NCBI GenBank assembly: GCA_905236955.1
Contig: CAJOQW010000114.1
Span: 1-14,797 of the forward strand
DNA length: 14,797 bases
Origin: an uncultured Bacteroidales bacterium
GTDB taxonomy: Bacteria > Bacteroidota > Bacteroidia > Bacteroidales > UBA932
Direction: 5' to 3'
Shown piece by piece: positions 7,393 to 14,258 of this stretch (position 1 is its first letter; every line of letters starts with the position of its first letter). The notes under the pieces were generated by a model that did no database searches, was not told the DNA's origin, and saw only the letters and a list, made by a program, of their open reading frames with translations. The position numbers and the translations under genes were made by a program.

Positions 7393-9017
7393 CCGTACTC
7401 GCCGCGCTGGCCCTCGTATCATGTTCGAGGGTGCCGTTGGCTTATGATTGGGAAAAATTCGGGATCGACGGACACCGCACCGGCGTTACGGTGCCTGCTG
7501 CCGACAATATCCCGCAGGCTCTCGGGACCATCTTCCCGGACGTAACCTATAATGCCCCGAACGGGCGGGTCTTCAAAGGGGGCAGCACCCCGGAAGTGGC
7601 CTCGCTGCTCATGGAAGTCCAACCCGGGCTGGCCGCACTGAAGGAGGTAGTAGCCATTTCTCCGCAGGGACTGTCGGTTTATCCGCCGGAAAGCCCGTTG
7701 AGCAATTTCATAGTTGACAACCTTGCCCGGGACGTGGCCGAAATCACCGGAAAGAAAGTGGATGTCGGCATAGTCAATTTCGGAGGCATACGCTGCAATC
7801 TGCCAGCAGGTAACGTGCTCCTTGACGATGTGGTGAGCATGTTGCCTTTCAAGAACTACGGCACATGGCTTTCTGTCAAGGGGACAGACCTCAGGGCCTT
7901 CTTTGAGCAGCTTGCTGCCGAAGGCCCCCAGTGCGTAAGCGGGGCCCGGGTCGTAGTGAAAGACGGTAAACTGGAATCGGTGCTTATAGGCGGAAAGCCG
8001 CTCGACGACAACAAGTATTACGGTGTCGCCACCATCGATTTCCTGCTGGACGGAGGCGACAACATAAGGCTTGCAAGGAATGCCCGGCAGATGATCATCA
8101 CGGATTGGAAACTGGGCGACCTGATCCTTGCCGATATAAGGGAACTCAAGGCTGCCGGCAAGCCGCTCGAATACGGCATGGACGGGCGTTTCGTGGTGGA
8201 AGGGGCCGACCGTCTGTCCCGAAGGGACCCCTTCAAGGCGGAGCCGTATTCCGGCACGGTCCCGTCCCGCAAGCCCAGGCTGGTGGTCATCCACTGCAAC
8301 GACACCCACAGCCACTTCGATCCCTTCCTCACCGGGGAAGGTGTCCTGATGGGAGGAATAATCGAACGTGCGGCGTTCGTCGACAGCATCCGCGCCGCAT
8401 ATCCCGCGTCGAAGGTACTCTTCCTGCATGCCGGCGACTTCAACCAGGGTACTTCGTACTATTCCGAACTGGGCGGCTCGCTTGAGCCGAAGATGATCAA
8501 CGCCATGAAATACGACTGCATCACCCTCGGAAACCACGAACTCGACGATGGGATCGAGAGCCTGGCCGAAAGGCTTTCGGTCGTGGATTGTCCGGTGGTT
8601 TGCGCAAACTGCGAATTCCCGGCCCCCCTCAGTTCGGTCGTCGAGCCTTATACGATAATCAAGAGGGGCGGCATGAAGATAGGCATAATAGGCCTTGAAT
8701 CCGATATCGCGACCATGGTTTCCGCAACCATCGCGGACCGAGTGCAACAGATAGACAATGTGACGGCAGTGATGGAATGGGCTCCCTACCTGAAACATGA
8801 AGAGAAGTGCGACATGGTCATACTGCTGAGCCATATAGGATACTCCGAAGACCTGGCCCTGATACCCCGGGTGCGGGACGTTGACCTCGTGGTAGGCGGC
8901 CACAGCCATACTTTCGTGGACGGCCTCGCATCAGCCGTCGATTTGGACGGGAAAACCGTTCCCGTGATCACGGACGGCTGCTGGGGGCAGGAAATGGGTC
9001 TTGTCAAGGTTTATTGA
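7356..9017 (+). CDS. Lipoprotein 5'-nucleotidase with reversed domain order (fusion)
   Basis: This 553-residue protein contains both halves of a UshA-type 5'-nucleotidase in the opposite order to usual. A lipoprotein signal ends at LVSC (Cys23). The substrate-binding 5_nucleotid_C domain (about 95-285) shows 'NFGGIR' (141-146), 'MLPFKN' (162-167) and 'FLLDGGDN' (229-236). The metallophosphatase domain follows (about 307-553) with NDTH (D316, H318), GD (360-361), GNHE (392-395), H493 and GGHSH (514-518), so all metal ligands are present. It should hydrolyse nucleotides or related phosphoesters outside the inner membrane. I recall that in several Bacteroidota the two domains are separate adjacent genes in this order; here they share one uninterrupted frame. 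Start: ATG 7356 fits the signal peptide; ATGs at 7368 and 7374 are alternatives. The frame extends upstream only inside the permease gene. Confidence 0.9.
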   Translation: MERLMEMVKAKVAVLAALALVSCSRVPLAYDWEKFGIDGHRTGVTVPAADNIPQALGTIFPDVTYNAPNGRVFKGGSTPEVASLLMEVQPGLAALKEVVAISPQGLSVYPPESPLSNFIVDNLARDVAEITGKKVDVGIVNFGGIRCNLPAGNVLLDDVVSMLPFKNYGTWLSVKGTDLRAFFEQLAAEGPQCVSGARVVVKDGKLESVLIGGKPLDDNKYYGVATIDFLLDGGDNIRLARNARQMIITDWKLGDLILADIRELKAAGKPLEYGMDGRFVVEGADRLSRRDPFKAEPYSGTVPSRKPRLVVIHCNDTHSHFDPFLTGEGVLMGGIIERAAFVDSIRAAYPASKVLFLHAGDFNQGTSYYSELGGSLEPKMINAMKYDCITLGNHELDDGIESLAERLSVVDCPVVCANCEFPAPLSSVVEPYTIIKRGGMKIGIIGLESDIATMVSATIADRVQQIDNVTAVMEWAPYLKHEEKCDMVILLSHIGYSEDLALIPRVRDVDLVVGGHSHTFVDGLASAVDLDGKTVPVITDGCWGQEMGLVKVY

Positions 9018-9616
9018 TGTCCCGGCCCGGATACATATTCCTGATACTGCTGGGCGTGCTTGCGCCCGCTTCCTGCCGGCGTCCCGATCCCGAGGCGCTC
9101 AAGGCCGAGGTCATAAGGGAGGTGAACAAAAGCCCGATGCTATACACTGTCAAGGCCAAGGCGCAGGTGATAGTGACAGACCAGGACGAACCGGGGTCAT
9201 ACAAGCGCTACTTCGGAAGCAGGACGGTGATGATACCCGTGCTGGCTACGCTCAAGGCCGGTGTCGACCTTTCGAAAATAGAGAAGGTGAAATTCGACAA
9301 GGATGACGGGTCGATCCATATAGTCCTTCCCCCGCCGGTCATCGAGATCGAGAGTACGACGATAGACAACCTTCACATAGTTACCGACGTGGGGGCTCTC
9401 CGCTACGATTTTTCGGAAGATGAAATTGCGCAGCTGGCCGCCAGGGGGAGGGAGCGGATAAAGGAGCTCCTGCCGCAGCTCGACCTTGTCAAGCCCGCCC
9501 AGGAAAGGGCGGCCCAGATGCTGGCAAGTATCGCTGAAGAGCTGGGCTACAGCAATATACGTGTCGATATCCCGGATTATCCGGCGGCTCTCTACAAGAC
9601 CTTCCTGAATAAATGA
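9017..9616 (+). CDS. DUF4230 lipoprotein
   Basis: This 199-residue protein of the DUF4230 family has no known biochemical role. A short hydrophobic signal (about 5-19) ends in APASC with Cys20, a likely though non-canonical lipobox (Pro at -3). The body has 'LYTVKAKAQVIV' followed by 'RTVMIPVLATLKAGVDLSKI', the strand pair typical of DUF4230. An amphipathic C-terminal helix region and a terminal 'GYSNIRVDIPDYP' close it. The ATG at 9017 overlaps the nucleotidase stop by one base (TGATG); a TTG one codon upstream is less likely. It is followed with ATGA overlap by a second, diverged family member, suggesting the two products act together at the envelope. Confidence 0.8.
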   Translation: MSRPGYIFLILLGVLAPASCRRPDPEALKAEVIREVNKSPMLYTVKAKAQVIVTDQDEPGSYKRYFGSRTVMIPVLATLKAGVDLSKIEKVKFDKDDGSIHIVLPPPVIEIESTTIDNLHIVTDVGALRYDFSEDEIAQLAARGRERIKELLPQLDLVKPAQERAAQMLASIAEELGYSNIRVDIPDYPAALYKTFLNK

Positions 9617-10263
9617 AAGCGTTGGACATGAAGACCTGGCGGACGGTGAAGACCGTGCTTTACATCCTTGTCGTGGCTGCGCTTGCCGTTGCGCTTTTCT
9701 TCCTTGTTCGGCGGCTCTCGAGGCCTTTCCTCCACTCGGGACGCGAGACAGGGGTAGGCACCATTACGGTGAGCGACCTTTCTCCGACCAGGCAGCTCCG
9801 GGTGATGAGCGTTTACAAGGAGATCATCGTCGGAAAGACCAAGACCGAGCAGATGCTCCTTGGCCCCGTGGAAAGGAAGATATACGCCATTTACCCGGCG
9901 CAGGTGAACCTCGGCTTCGACCTGACCGAATGCGGCGATGACTGGTTGCGGGTCTCGGGTGACACCGCATATGTCAAACTCCCTCCGGTGCGGATACTCA
10001 ACGACGGCGGGCAGTATGTGGACGAGGCCAGGAGAAAGGTTCCGATCCAGTCTGGAAAATGGACCTGGATCGAGATGAACTCACTCCGCGAGATGGCGAA
10101 CAAGGAGATGCTCTTCCAGTGCTGGCGCGACGGTTCTTTCAATGACGCCTCGGCTCAGGGAAGGACGGTTGTGGAGAATCTCCTTAAAACCCTGGGATAC
10201 AGGAATGTCGTGTTTGACATTTCCGTTCCGGCGCCGGGCACCCGGGATATTATCGGGAAATGA
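9613..10263 (+). CDS. DUF4230 membrane-anchored protein, paralogue of the preceding gene
   Basis: This 216-residue protein has one N-terminal transmembrane segment (about 14-31) flanked by basic residues (RTVK before, RR after). A DUF4230-like body follows: 'RQLRVMSVYKEIIVGKTKTEQ' then 'VERKIYAIYPAQVNLGFDLTE', which parallels the strand pair in the preceding protein. Both proteins also end similarly: 'LLKTLGYRNVVFDIS' here, 'IAEELGYSNIRVDIP' there. The second is thus a divergent paralogue with a membrane anchor instead of a lipid anchor. It starts in an ATGA overlap; Met6 is an alternative start. It is the last gene of the plus-strand unit, and its 3' end overlaps the convergent GH25 gene by 14 bp. 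Function unknown. Confidence 0.78.
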   Translation: MKALDMKTWRTVKTVLYILVVAALAVALFFLVRRLSRPFLHSGRETGVGTITVSDLSPTRQLRVMSVYKEIIVGKTKTEQMLLGPVERKIYAIYPAQVNLGFDLTECGDDWLRVSGDTAYVKLPPVRILNDGGQYVDEARRKVPIQSGKWTWIEMNSLREMANKEMLFQCWRDGSFNDASAQGRTVVENLLKTLGYRNVVFDISVPAPGTRDIIGK

Positions 10264-11137
10264 ATAAGTCTTCCAACTCCATTCCTACAAGCAGGCTCAG
10301 GTCGGTGTGGTGGTGGATTCCGGGTACCTTCCCCTTGAAGGAATATTGCCAGATATAGCTTGACAGCCCGTCGTAGAGTATGGGCTTGTGGGAGGGACTC
10401 CCCAAAAACATCTTGTATTCCCCGAAATCCTCGAGTTTTGGAAGGAGTATGTTGTTGTACATGCTCTGTGTGGTGTATATTATGGGTTTCACTCCATATT
10501 CCTTTTCCGTAAGGGTGGCAAAACCCTTGAGCAGACCCCGTAGTTCAAAGGGGGTGAGTTTGTCCTCGGTCTCGAAATCTATCACCGGGACCAGATTGAC
10601 TTCCTTCGGACAGTTCGCCTTGAAGTTGGCGAACTGCGCCGTCGCGGCGGATGTGGTGGTAAGGAAGTGGTATGCCCCTACGTTGAGTCCCTGGGCCCTC
10701 GCTTCACGTATATTGGAAGATCCGTTTTCATCCACCGACAGATCGCCGCTGGACCCTTCGGTGACCTTGACATAGACGAAATCCGCCATGCCGGATGCGG
10801 CTACCTCGGCCCAGTCTATCTTGCCGTTATGGTGCGAAACATCGATACCGGACTTTCCCGGCGTTATCATGGGGGTGGTTTCCCAGCCGGACGCCCAAAG
10901 TAGGTACAGCCCGAGCAGGATGACGGCTATCGCGAGTATCCACAAGAGGGTCTTGCGGCCTGAAGATTTAGCTGCCGGTTTCTTTTTGGACTTTGTAGGC
11001 GATGATGGCTTTTGGGCAGAGCCGGATTTGGCTGCTGCTTTGCGGGCCTGCACCACGGCGTGCTCGTGCTCCGCGATCTTGCGGAGCCCCTCCTCGCTCG
11101 TGAGCGTGCGTCTGGCGCCCGATTTCTTTTCTGCCAC
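10250..11137 (-). CDS. Membrane-anchored GH25 lysozyme (muramidase)
   Basis: The 295-residue protein has a Lys/Ala/Ser/Pro-rich N-terminus (1-62), a transmembrane helix 'LLWILAIAVILLGLYLLW' (64-81) and a GH25 domain (about 95-288). GH25 motifs: 'GIDVSHHNGKIDW' with D99, 'FVYVKVTEG', 'NVGAYHF', 'PVIDFE' with D187 and catalytic-site E189, 'IIYTT', 'YIWQYS' and a late Asp (D279). GH25 enzymes cut the MurNAc-GlcNAc beta-1,4 bond of peptidoglycan; the anchor would hold the domain in the periplasm. A GTG at 11137 (MAEKKSG) is chosen because a TTG two codons upstream lies inside the putative -7 element. The protein's tail is convergent with, and overlaps, the DUF4230 gene. No dedicated terminator is visible. 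Confidence 0.87.
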   Translation of the reverse strand: MAEKKSGARRTLTSEEGLRKIAEHEHAVVQARKAAAKSGSAQKPSSPTKSKKKPAAKSSGRKTLLWILAIAVILLGLYLLWASGWETTPMITPGKSGIDVSHHNGKIDWAEVAASGMADFVYVKVTEGSSGDLSVDENGSSNIREARAQGLNVGAYHFLTTTSAATAQFANFKANCPKEVNLVPVIDFETEDKLTPFELRGLLKGFATLTEKEYGVKPIIYTTQSMYNNILLPKLEDFGEYKMFLGSPSHKPILYDGLSSYIWQYSFKGKVPGIHHHTDLSLLVGMELEDLFISR

Positions 11138-11140
11138 AAT

Positions 11141-11148
11141 CAAAGATA
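11141..11148 (-). promoter_or_regulatory. -7 element of the GH25 gene, start-proximal
   Basis: TATCTTTG on the minus strand (11148-11141) matches TAnnTTTG and ends 3 nt before the GTG start at 11137. Transcription would begin at or next to the start codon. No clear -33 TTG is present at 19-21 nt. Confidence 0.5.
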
Positions 11149-11160
11149 GACAATTTTTAG

Positions 11161-11168
11161 TAATTTTG
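11161..11168 (+). promoter_or_regulatory. -7 element of yicC, start-proximal
   Basis: TAATTTTG matches TAnnTTTG and lies 7 nt before the ATG at 11176, implying a leaderless or nearly leaderless yicC transcript. It sits 12 bp from the opposite-facing GH25 -7 element. No clear -33 element is visible. Confidence 0.5.
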
Positions 11169-11175
11169 TGCCGCT

Positions 11176-12039
11176 ATGATCAAATCTATGACCGGATACG
11201 GCAAAGCGGAGGCTCTTCTCCCCGCCGGAAAGCTGACAATCGAAATACGCACGCTCAATTCCAAAAGCGCGGACATAAACCTCAAGAGCACTTTGCTGCC
11301 AAAAGATAAGGAATTGTCGGTCAGGCAGATGATTGCGGAAGCCCTGGTGCGCGGCACGATAGATGTCTTCCTTGCCTTCGAGGCCAATGCCGCCGCGAAC
11401 GCCAGGACAATCAACCGCGACCTGGTGGCCGAGTATTTCAGCCAGGTCAAAGCCCTCGGATACGACGCCTCCGACGAGGCGGTCCTTTCGTCTGTGCTTC
11501 GTTTTCCCGACATTGCCGATACGAAAAAGGGCGACGTGATCGACGGGGAGCACTGGCCTGCGGTGGAGGCCGCATTCAAGGAGGCCCTCAGGCAGGTGGA
11601 TATCTACCGTTCCAGGGAAGGTGCGGCCTTGTATGACGATATCACAGGCCGGGTGGGGAACATCCTCGCCCTTGTGGACGAGGTGGAGTCGCATGAGCCG
11701 GAAAGGCTCACCCTCGTCAAGGAGAATATCATCAAGGCTGCGGAAGACCTGCGGGTGAAACTCGATCCCGAGCGTTTCGAGCAGGAGATGGTGTTCTATC
11801 TCCAGAAACTCGATATCAACGAAGAGAAGGTGCGCCTGCGCCAGCACTGCAAGTATTTCATGGACACTGTCGATTCGGAACCTTGTCCAGGCAAGAAACT
11901 CGGATTCATCATCCAGGAAATGGGGCGCGAAATCAACACGACCGGATCGAAGGCCAACAATTCGGATATCCAGAAGGCCGTCGTCCGCATGAAGGACGAA
12001 CTCGAGAAAATCCGCGAACAGTCCCTGAACATACTGTAG
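11176..12039 (+). CDS. yicC: YicC-family endoribonuclease
   Basis: The 287-residue protein has the family's usual length and both signatures. The N-terminus is 'MIKSMTGYGKAE' followed by 'IEIRTLNSKSADINLKSTL'. The C-terminal domain contains 'LDINEEKVRLRQHCKYF' and 'KKLGFIIQEMGREINTTGSKANNSDIQKAVVRMKDELEKIREQSLNI' (read across about 240-286; most conserved GREINTTGSKAN). YicC/YloC proteins are metal-dependent endoribonucleases implicated in RNA turnover. In many bacteria gmk follows yicC; here a convergent oxidoreductase gene does, so yicC appears monocistronic. The ATG follows a -7 element by only 7 nt and has no Shine-Dalgarno sequence. Only 16 bp separate its stop from the convergent gene, with no terminator seen. 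Confidence 0.95.
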   Translation: MIKSMTGYGKAEALLPAGKLTIEIRTLNSKSADINLKSTLLPKDKELSVRQMIAEALVRGTIDVFLAFEANAAANARTINRDLVAEYFSQVKALGYDASDEAVLSSVLRFPDIADTKKGDVIDGEHWPAVEAAFKEALRQVDIYRSREGAALYDDITGRVGNILALVDEVESHEPERLTLVKENIIKAAEDLRVKLDPERFEQEMVFYLQKLDINEEKVRLRQHCKYFMDTVDSEPCPGKKLGFIIQEMGREINTTGSKANNSDIQKAVVRMKDELEKIREQSLNIL

Positions 12040-12055
12040 GAATTCCTTCCGACGG

Positions 12056-13300
12056 TCAGACGCGGTCCGCACCCAGTCGTTCCAGGGATTCAACTTCTTT
12101 TTCAAGAGACTTCGGCATATCCTTCACGCACGTGTGGCAGCGCATCTCGAGAGTGTACATGCGCCCTATGCAGTAGTTGCTGTGCCCGCAGGCACTGCAC
12201 TTGTATGTGCCGTCCTGCAGATGCTTCACGAAATCGGTATCGCGGATGAGCGCGCGTGCCACCTGCAGACCCTGGAAACCCTCTTCCAGCACTTCTTCCA
12301 TCTTTGCCAGCGATACCAGGCCTCCGACGTAGATAAGAGGCATCTTCACGGCGGCACGGAACAGTTTGGCCTCGTCCAGGAAATAACCCTCGCTCCAGGG
12401 ACGTGTCGGTATTATGCTGCGGCCGAACAGACGAACGAAAACTTTCAGCCACCAGAACTTCGCCGGATCCATGTAATGGGACAGGGTCCTGAGGGGCATG
12501 GCTCCGCGCATGACCTCCATGGGAGCTTTGCTCACGAATCCCGCGCTAAGCACCAGGGCATGTGCGCCCAGCCTTTCGAGTTCCTTCGCCACTTCGAGGC
12601 ATTCCCTGGTCTGCATCCCGCGGCGGAAACCGTCGTGCATGTTCATCTTGACCATTAATCCCATATCGGAGCCGGCCGCCCGCATGACTTCCTCCATCAC
12701 TTCCCGCATGAATCGCATCCGGTTTTCGAGCGGACCGCCATAGGCGTCCCTGCGGCGGTTGGTATAGGGTGACAGGAACTGGCTGATGAGATAGCCGTGT
12801 CCTGCATGGATCTCGACACAGTCGAAACCGGCCTCGCGGGCCAAGCAGACAGCATTGCCGAAATCTTTTACAATCTGCTTGATTTCAGCCACTTTGAGGC
12901 CTCTGACGAAAGTGGGGCTATAGAGATTGAAACCGCTTGATGCGCCCACGGGTGTGCAGCCGCAGGTGGAGCGGTGCGTCATGTTCCCGCAATGGCCGAG
13001 CTGGATGGATACCCTGGCGCCTTCGGCGTGGACGGCGTCGGTTATCTGCCTGAGTCCCGGAACGATTTCCGGCCTCATCCACAGCTGTCCGTCGAATGAA
13101 AGTCCGCTGCGGGAGACGGATGCGTATGCAAGTGTCGTCATCCCGACCCCTCCGCGGGCTACAGCCGTGTGGTAGTCGTACAGGTCCCGTGAAGGGGAGT
13201 TCCCGTAAGCCATGTTCTCGAATGCCGCAGAGCGGATCACGCGGTTCCTTAATGTGACCGGACCGATACGGACCGGGGAGAATACAGGGGAATCTACCAT
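12056..13300 (-). CDS. Old Yellow Enzyme-family flavin oxidoreductase with C-terminal Cys cluster
   Basis: This 414-residue protein is an FMN-dependent TIM barrel of the NADH:flavin oxidoreductase/OYE family, which reduces activated C=C bonds. N-terminal 'PVRIGPVTLRNRVIRSAAFE' (9-28), 'VSIQLGHCG' (97-105) and 'VEIHAGHGYLISQFLSP' (162-178) followed by NxRxDxYGG (181-189) and ENR (192-194) are diagnostic. 'PLIYVGGLVS' (321-330) and 'VARALIRD' (347-354) bind the FMN phosphate region. The C-terminus holds C368, C371, C377, C388 and C391, plausible Fe-S or zinc ligands as in 2,4-dienoyl-CoA reductase relatives, but it has no C-terminal FAD/NAD domain. The ATG at 13300 lies inside the end of the steroid-reductase gene (7-nt overlap); ATG 13318 is possible. 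The long frame further upstream is a shadow of that gene. The coupling suggests a shared substrate pathway. Confidence 0.9.
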   Translation of the reverse strand: MVDSPVFSPVRIGPVTLRNRVIRSAAFENMAYGNSPSRDLYDYHTAVARGGVGMTTLAYASVSRSGLSFDGQLWMRPEIVPGLRQITDAVHAEGARVSIQLGHCGNMTHRSTCGCTPVGASSGFNLYSPTFVRGLKVAEIKQIVKDFGNAVCLAREAGFDCVEIHAGHGYLISQFLSPYTNRRRDAYGGPLENRMRFMREVMEEVMRAAGSDMGLMVKMNMHDGFRRGMQTRECLEVAKELERLGAHALVLSAGFVSKAPMEVMRGAMPLRTLSHYMDPAKFWWLKVFVRLFGRSIIPTRPWSEGYFLDEAKLFRAAVKMPLIYVGGLVSLAKMEEVLEEGFQGLQVARALIRDTDFVKHLQDGTYKCSACGHSNYCIGRMYTLEMRCHTCVKDMPKSLEKEVESLERLGADRV

Positions 13301-14052
13301 ATGAAGGGTATTAGGCATTTGACTTTGGACGGGTCCCACTGTCCTTCGAATTCGACAGCGTAGCGTCGGTGTATGCGGAATGCCCTTGGCGCAAGGTTCG
13401 CAAACGTCCACAATGCGAAAACCGCTCCCGACAGGCTCCATGTAAGTATGGCGAAAGCCACCCATTCCATCAGTTCGCCGAAGTAGTTGGCGCTTGTCAC
13501 ATAATCGAACATGCCCCCCGTAGGAAGGTAATGCTTGTTGTCGCCCGGCTGGCGCAGGTGGCGGATGATGCTGTCGGAATGAATGTTGATGTACATTCCG
13601 GCAAAGAAAAGCACAGTGCCGAGGATGAACCGCGGGTCCTTCAGCCATTCAATCCCGTACATTTCCGCCGGGCTTACGTGGAATATCCATCCGCCCTGCA
13701 TGAAGGCGTTCGCCGTATTGAAGACCATTCCGGTGAAGATAATGGCAAGCGGCATCCTGCCGTCCCCCCTGATGAGGAAGGGGAAGATGAAGGTGCGCTG
13801 GAAATAGTGGATTTCAAAGATGAGAAGGAAAATGAGACGGACGATGTCGGTCTTCCTGTCCGATACGAAACAGAGCACCAGCATGGTAATGAAAACCGGT
13901 GCTTCCATAAGCACCCAGCCCGGCCTGTTCCCGATTGCGGGACCCCACTTCCTGTCATAGAATTTCCCGTATCCTGCCTCCACGAAAAAAAGACATATGA
14001 ATACGGCTACGGCCAAGGCCGCCATTATGATCAGGAAGAGCTCAAAGTGCAT
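13294..14052 (-). CDS. Steroid 5-alpha-reductase family protein (3-oxo-5-alpha-steroid 4-dehydrogenase)
   Basis: This 252-residue, multi-helix membrane protein matches the steroid 5-alpha-reductase family along its length. The C-terminal signature is nearly complete: 'GMYINIHSDSIIRHLRQPG' (152-170), 'YLPTGGMFDYVTSANYFGE' (175-193), 'APRAFRIHRRY' (221-231) and 'LIPFIW' at the end. By recalled alignment with human SRD5A2, the catalytic pair (human E57 and Y91) corresponds to E50 (LMEAP) and Y83 (IHYFQRTF). N156, D160, E193 and H228 correspond to other conserved polar positions. The family uses NADPH to reduce delta-4-3-oxo-steroid or polyprenol double bonds in the membrane. The overlap with the flavin reductase downstream implies translational coupling. 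The true substrate (bile acid, sterol, other enone) is not shown by sequence. Confidence 0.9.
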   Translation of the reverse strand: MHFELFLIIMAALAVAVFICLFFVEAGYGKFYDRKWGPAIGNRPGWVLMEAPVFITMLVLCFVSDRKTDIVRLIFLLIFEIHYFQRTFIFPFLIRGDGRMPLAIIFTGMVFNTANAFMQGGWIFHVSPAEMYGIEWLKDPRFILGTVLFFAGMYINIHSDSIIRHLRQPGDNKHYLPTGGMFDYVTSANYFGELMEWVAFAILTWSLSGAVFALWTFANLAPRAFRIHRRYAVEFEGQWDPSKVKCLIPFIW

Positions 14053-14066
14053 ATTTTTGATTTAAT

Positions 14067-14099
14067 TTTGTCCAAGATACTGATTTTTTATTAACTTTG
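14067..14099 (+). promoter_or_regulatory. Bacteroidota-type promoter for glnN
   Basis: TTTG at 14067-14070 and TAACTTTG at 14092-14099 are 21 nt apart and fit the -33/-7 consensus. Transcription would begin near 14104-14106, exactly where the structured leader starts. A second TAnnTTTG match, TAATTTTG at 14063-14070, overlaps the -33 element and could be an alternative upstream promoter. Confidence 0.65.
14072..14079 (-). promoter_or_regulatory. Weak -7-like site for the reductase operon
   Basis: TATCTTGG on the minus strand (14079-14072) differs from TAnnTTTG at one base and lies 19 nt before the ATG at 14052. No -33 element is evident. It lies within the same ~50-bp AT-rich stretch as the glnN promoter, so the two could compete. 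Confidence 0.22.
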
Positions 14100-14105
14100 G
14101 CATCG

Positions 14106-14248
14106 TTGTGAAGATTCTCCACCATAATAATCAGGTCCAGCGGAGCCAGGCACAAGCCTGGCGTCCATAAACATTTCCCGTCCGGCCGGCAGCGGGGCGG
14201 GGGTGTACCCGCGGCGTAAACGCCGCTGTCCCCGATTATTATTCACAA
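14106..14248 (+). ncRNA. Structured 5' leader RNA of glnN (candidate riboswitch or attenuator)
   Basis: A long-range stem closes the element. TTGTGAA (14106-14112) pairs with TTCACAA (14242-14248), and ATAATAATC (14124-14132) pairs with GATTATTAT (14234-14242); the two helices share base 14242, and about 12 unpaired bases lie on the 5' side. Inside are a perfect hairpin GCCAGGC-ACAA-GCCTGGC (14145-14162), extendable by GGA/TCC across a bulged G, and GCGGCG-TAAA-CGCCGC (14211-14226). The middle holds a palindromic GCCGGC (14185-14190) and a G-rich run (14194-14203) that can pair with CCCC (14230-14233). It begins at the predicted transcription start and is followed by a terminator-like hairpin before glnN. 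I do not recognise a known class: it lacks the glutamine-riboswitch, TPP, cobalamin and c-di-GMP consensus features I know. A small inverted-repeat element is the main alternative. Confidence 0.6.
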
Positions 14249-14258
14249 GTTAGTAGTT

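Noticed and set aside
7419..8909. A 496-codon open frame on the minus strand opposite the 5'-nucleotidase
   Set aside because: It is the antisense shadow of a clearly conserved gene in GC-rich DNA; the translation is His/Arg/Val-rich without recognisable motifs.
13301..13648. A long N-terminal extension of the flavin reductase
   Set aside because: The extra codons lie within the steroid-reductase gene, give a low-complexity His/Arg/Pro-rich translation, and precede the conserved OYE start region.
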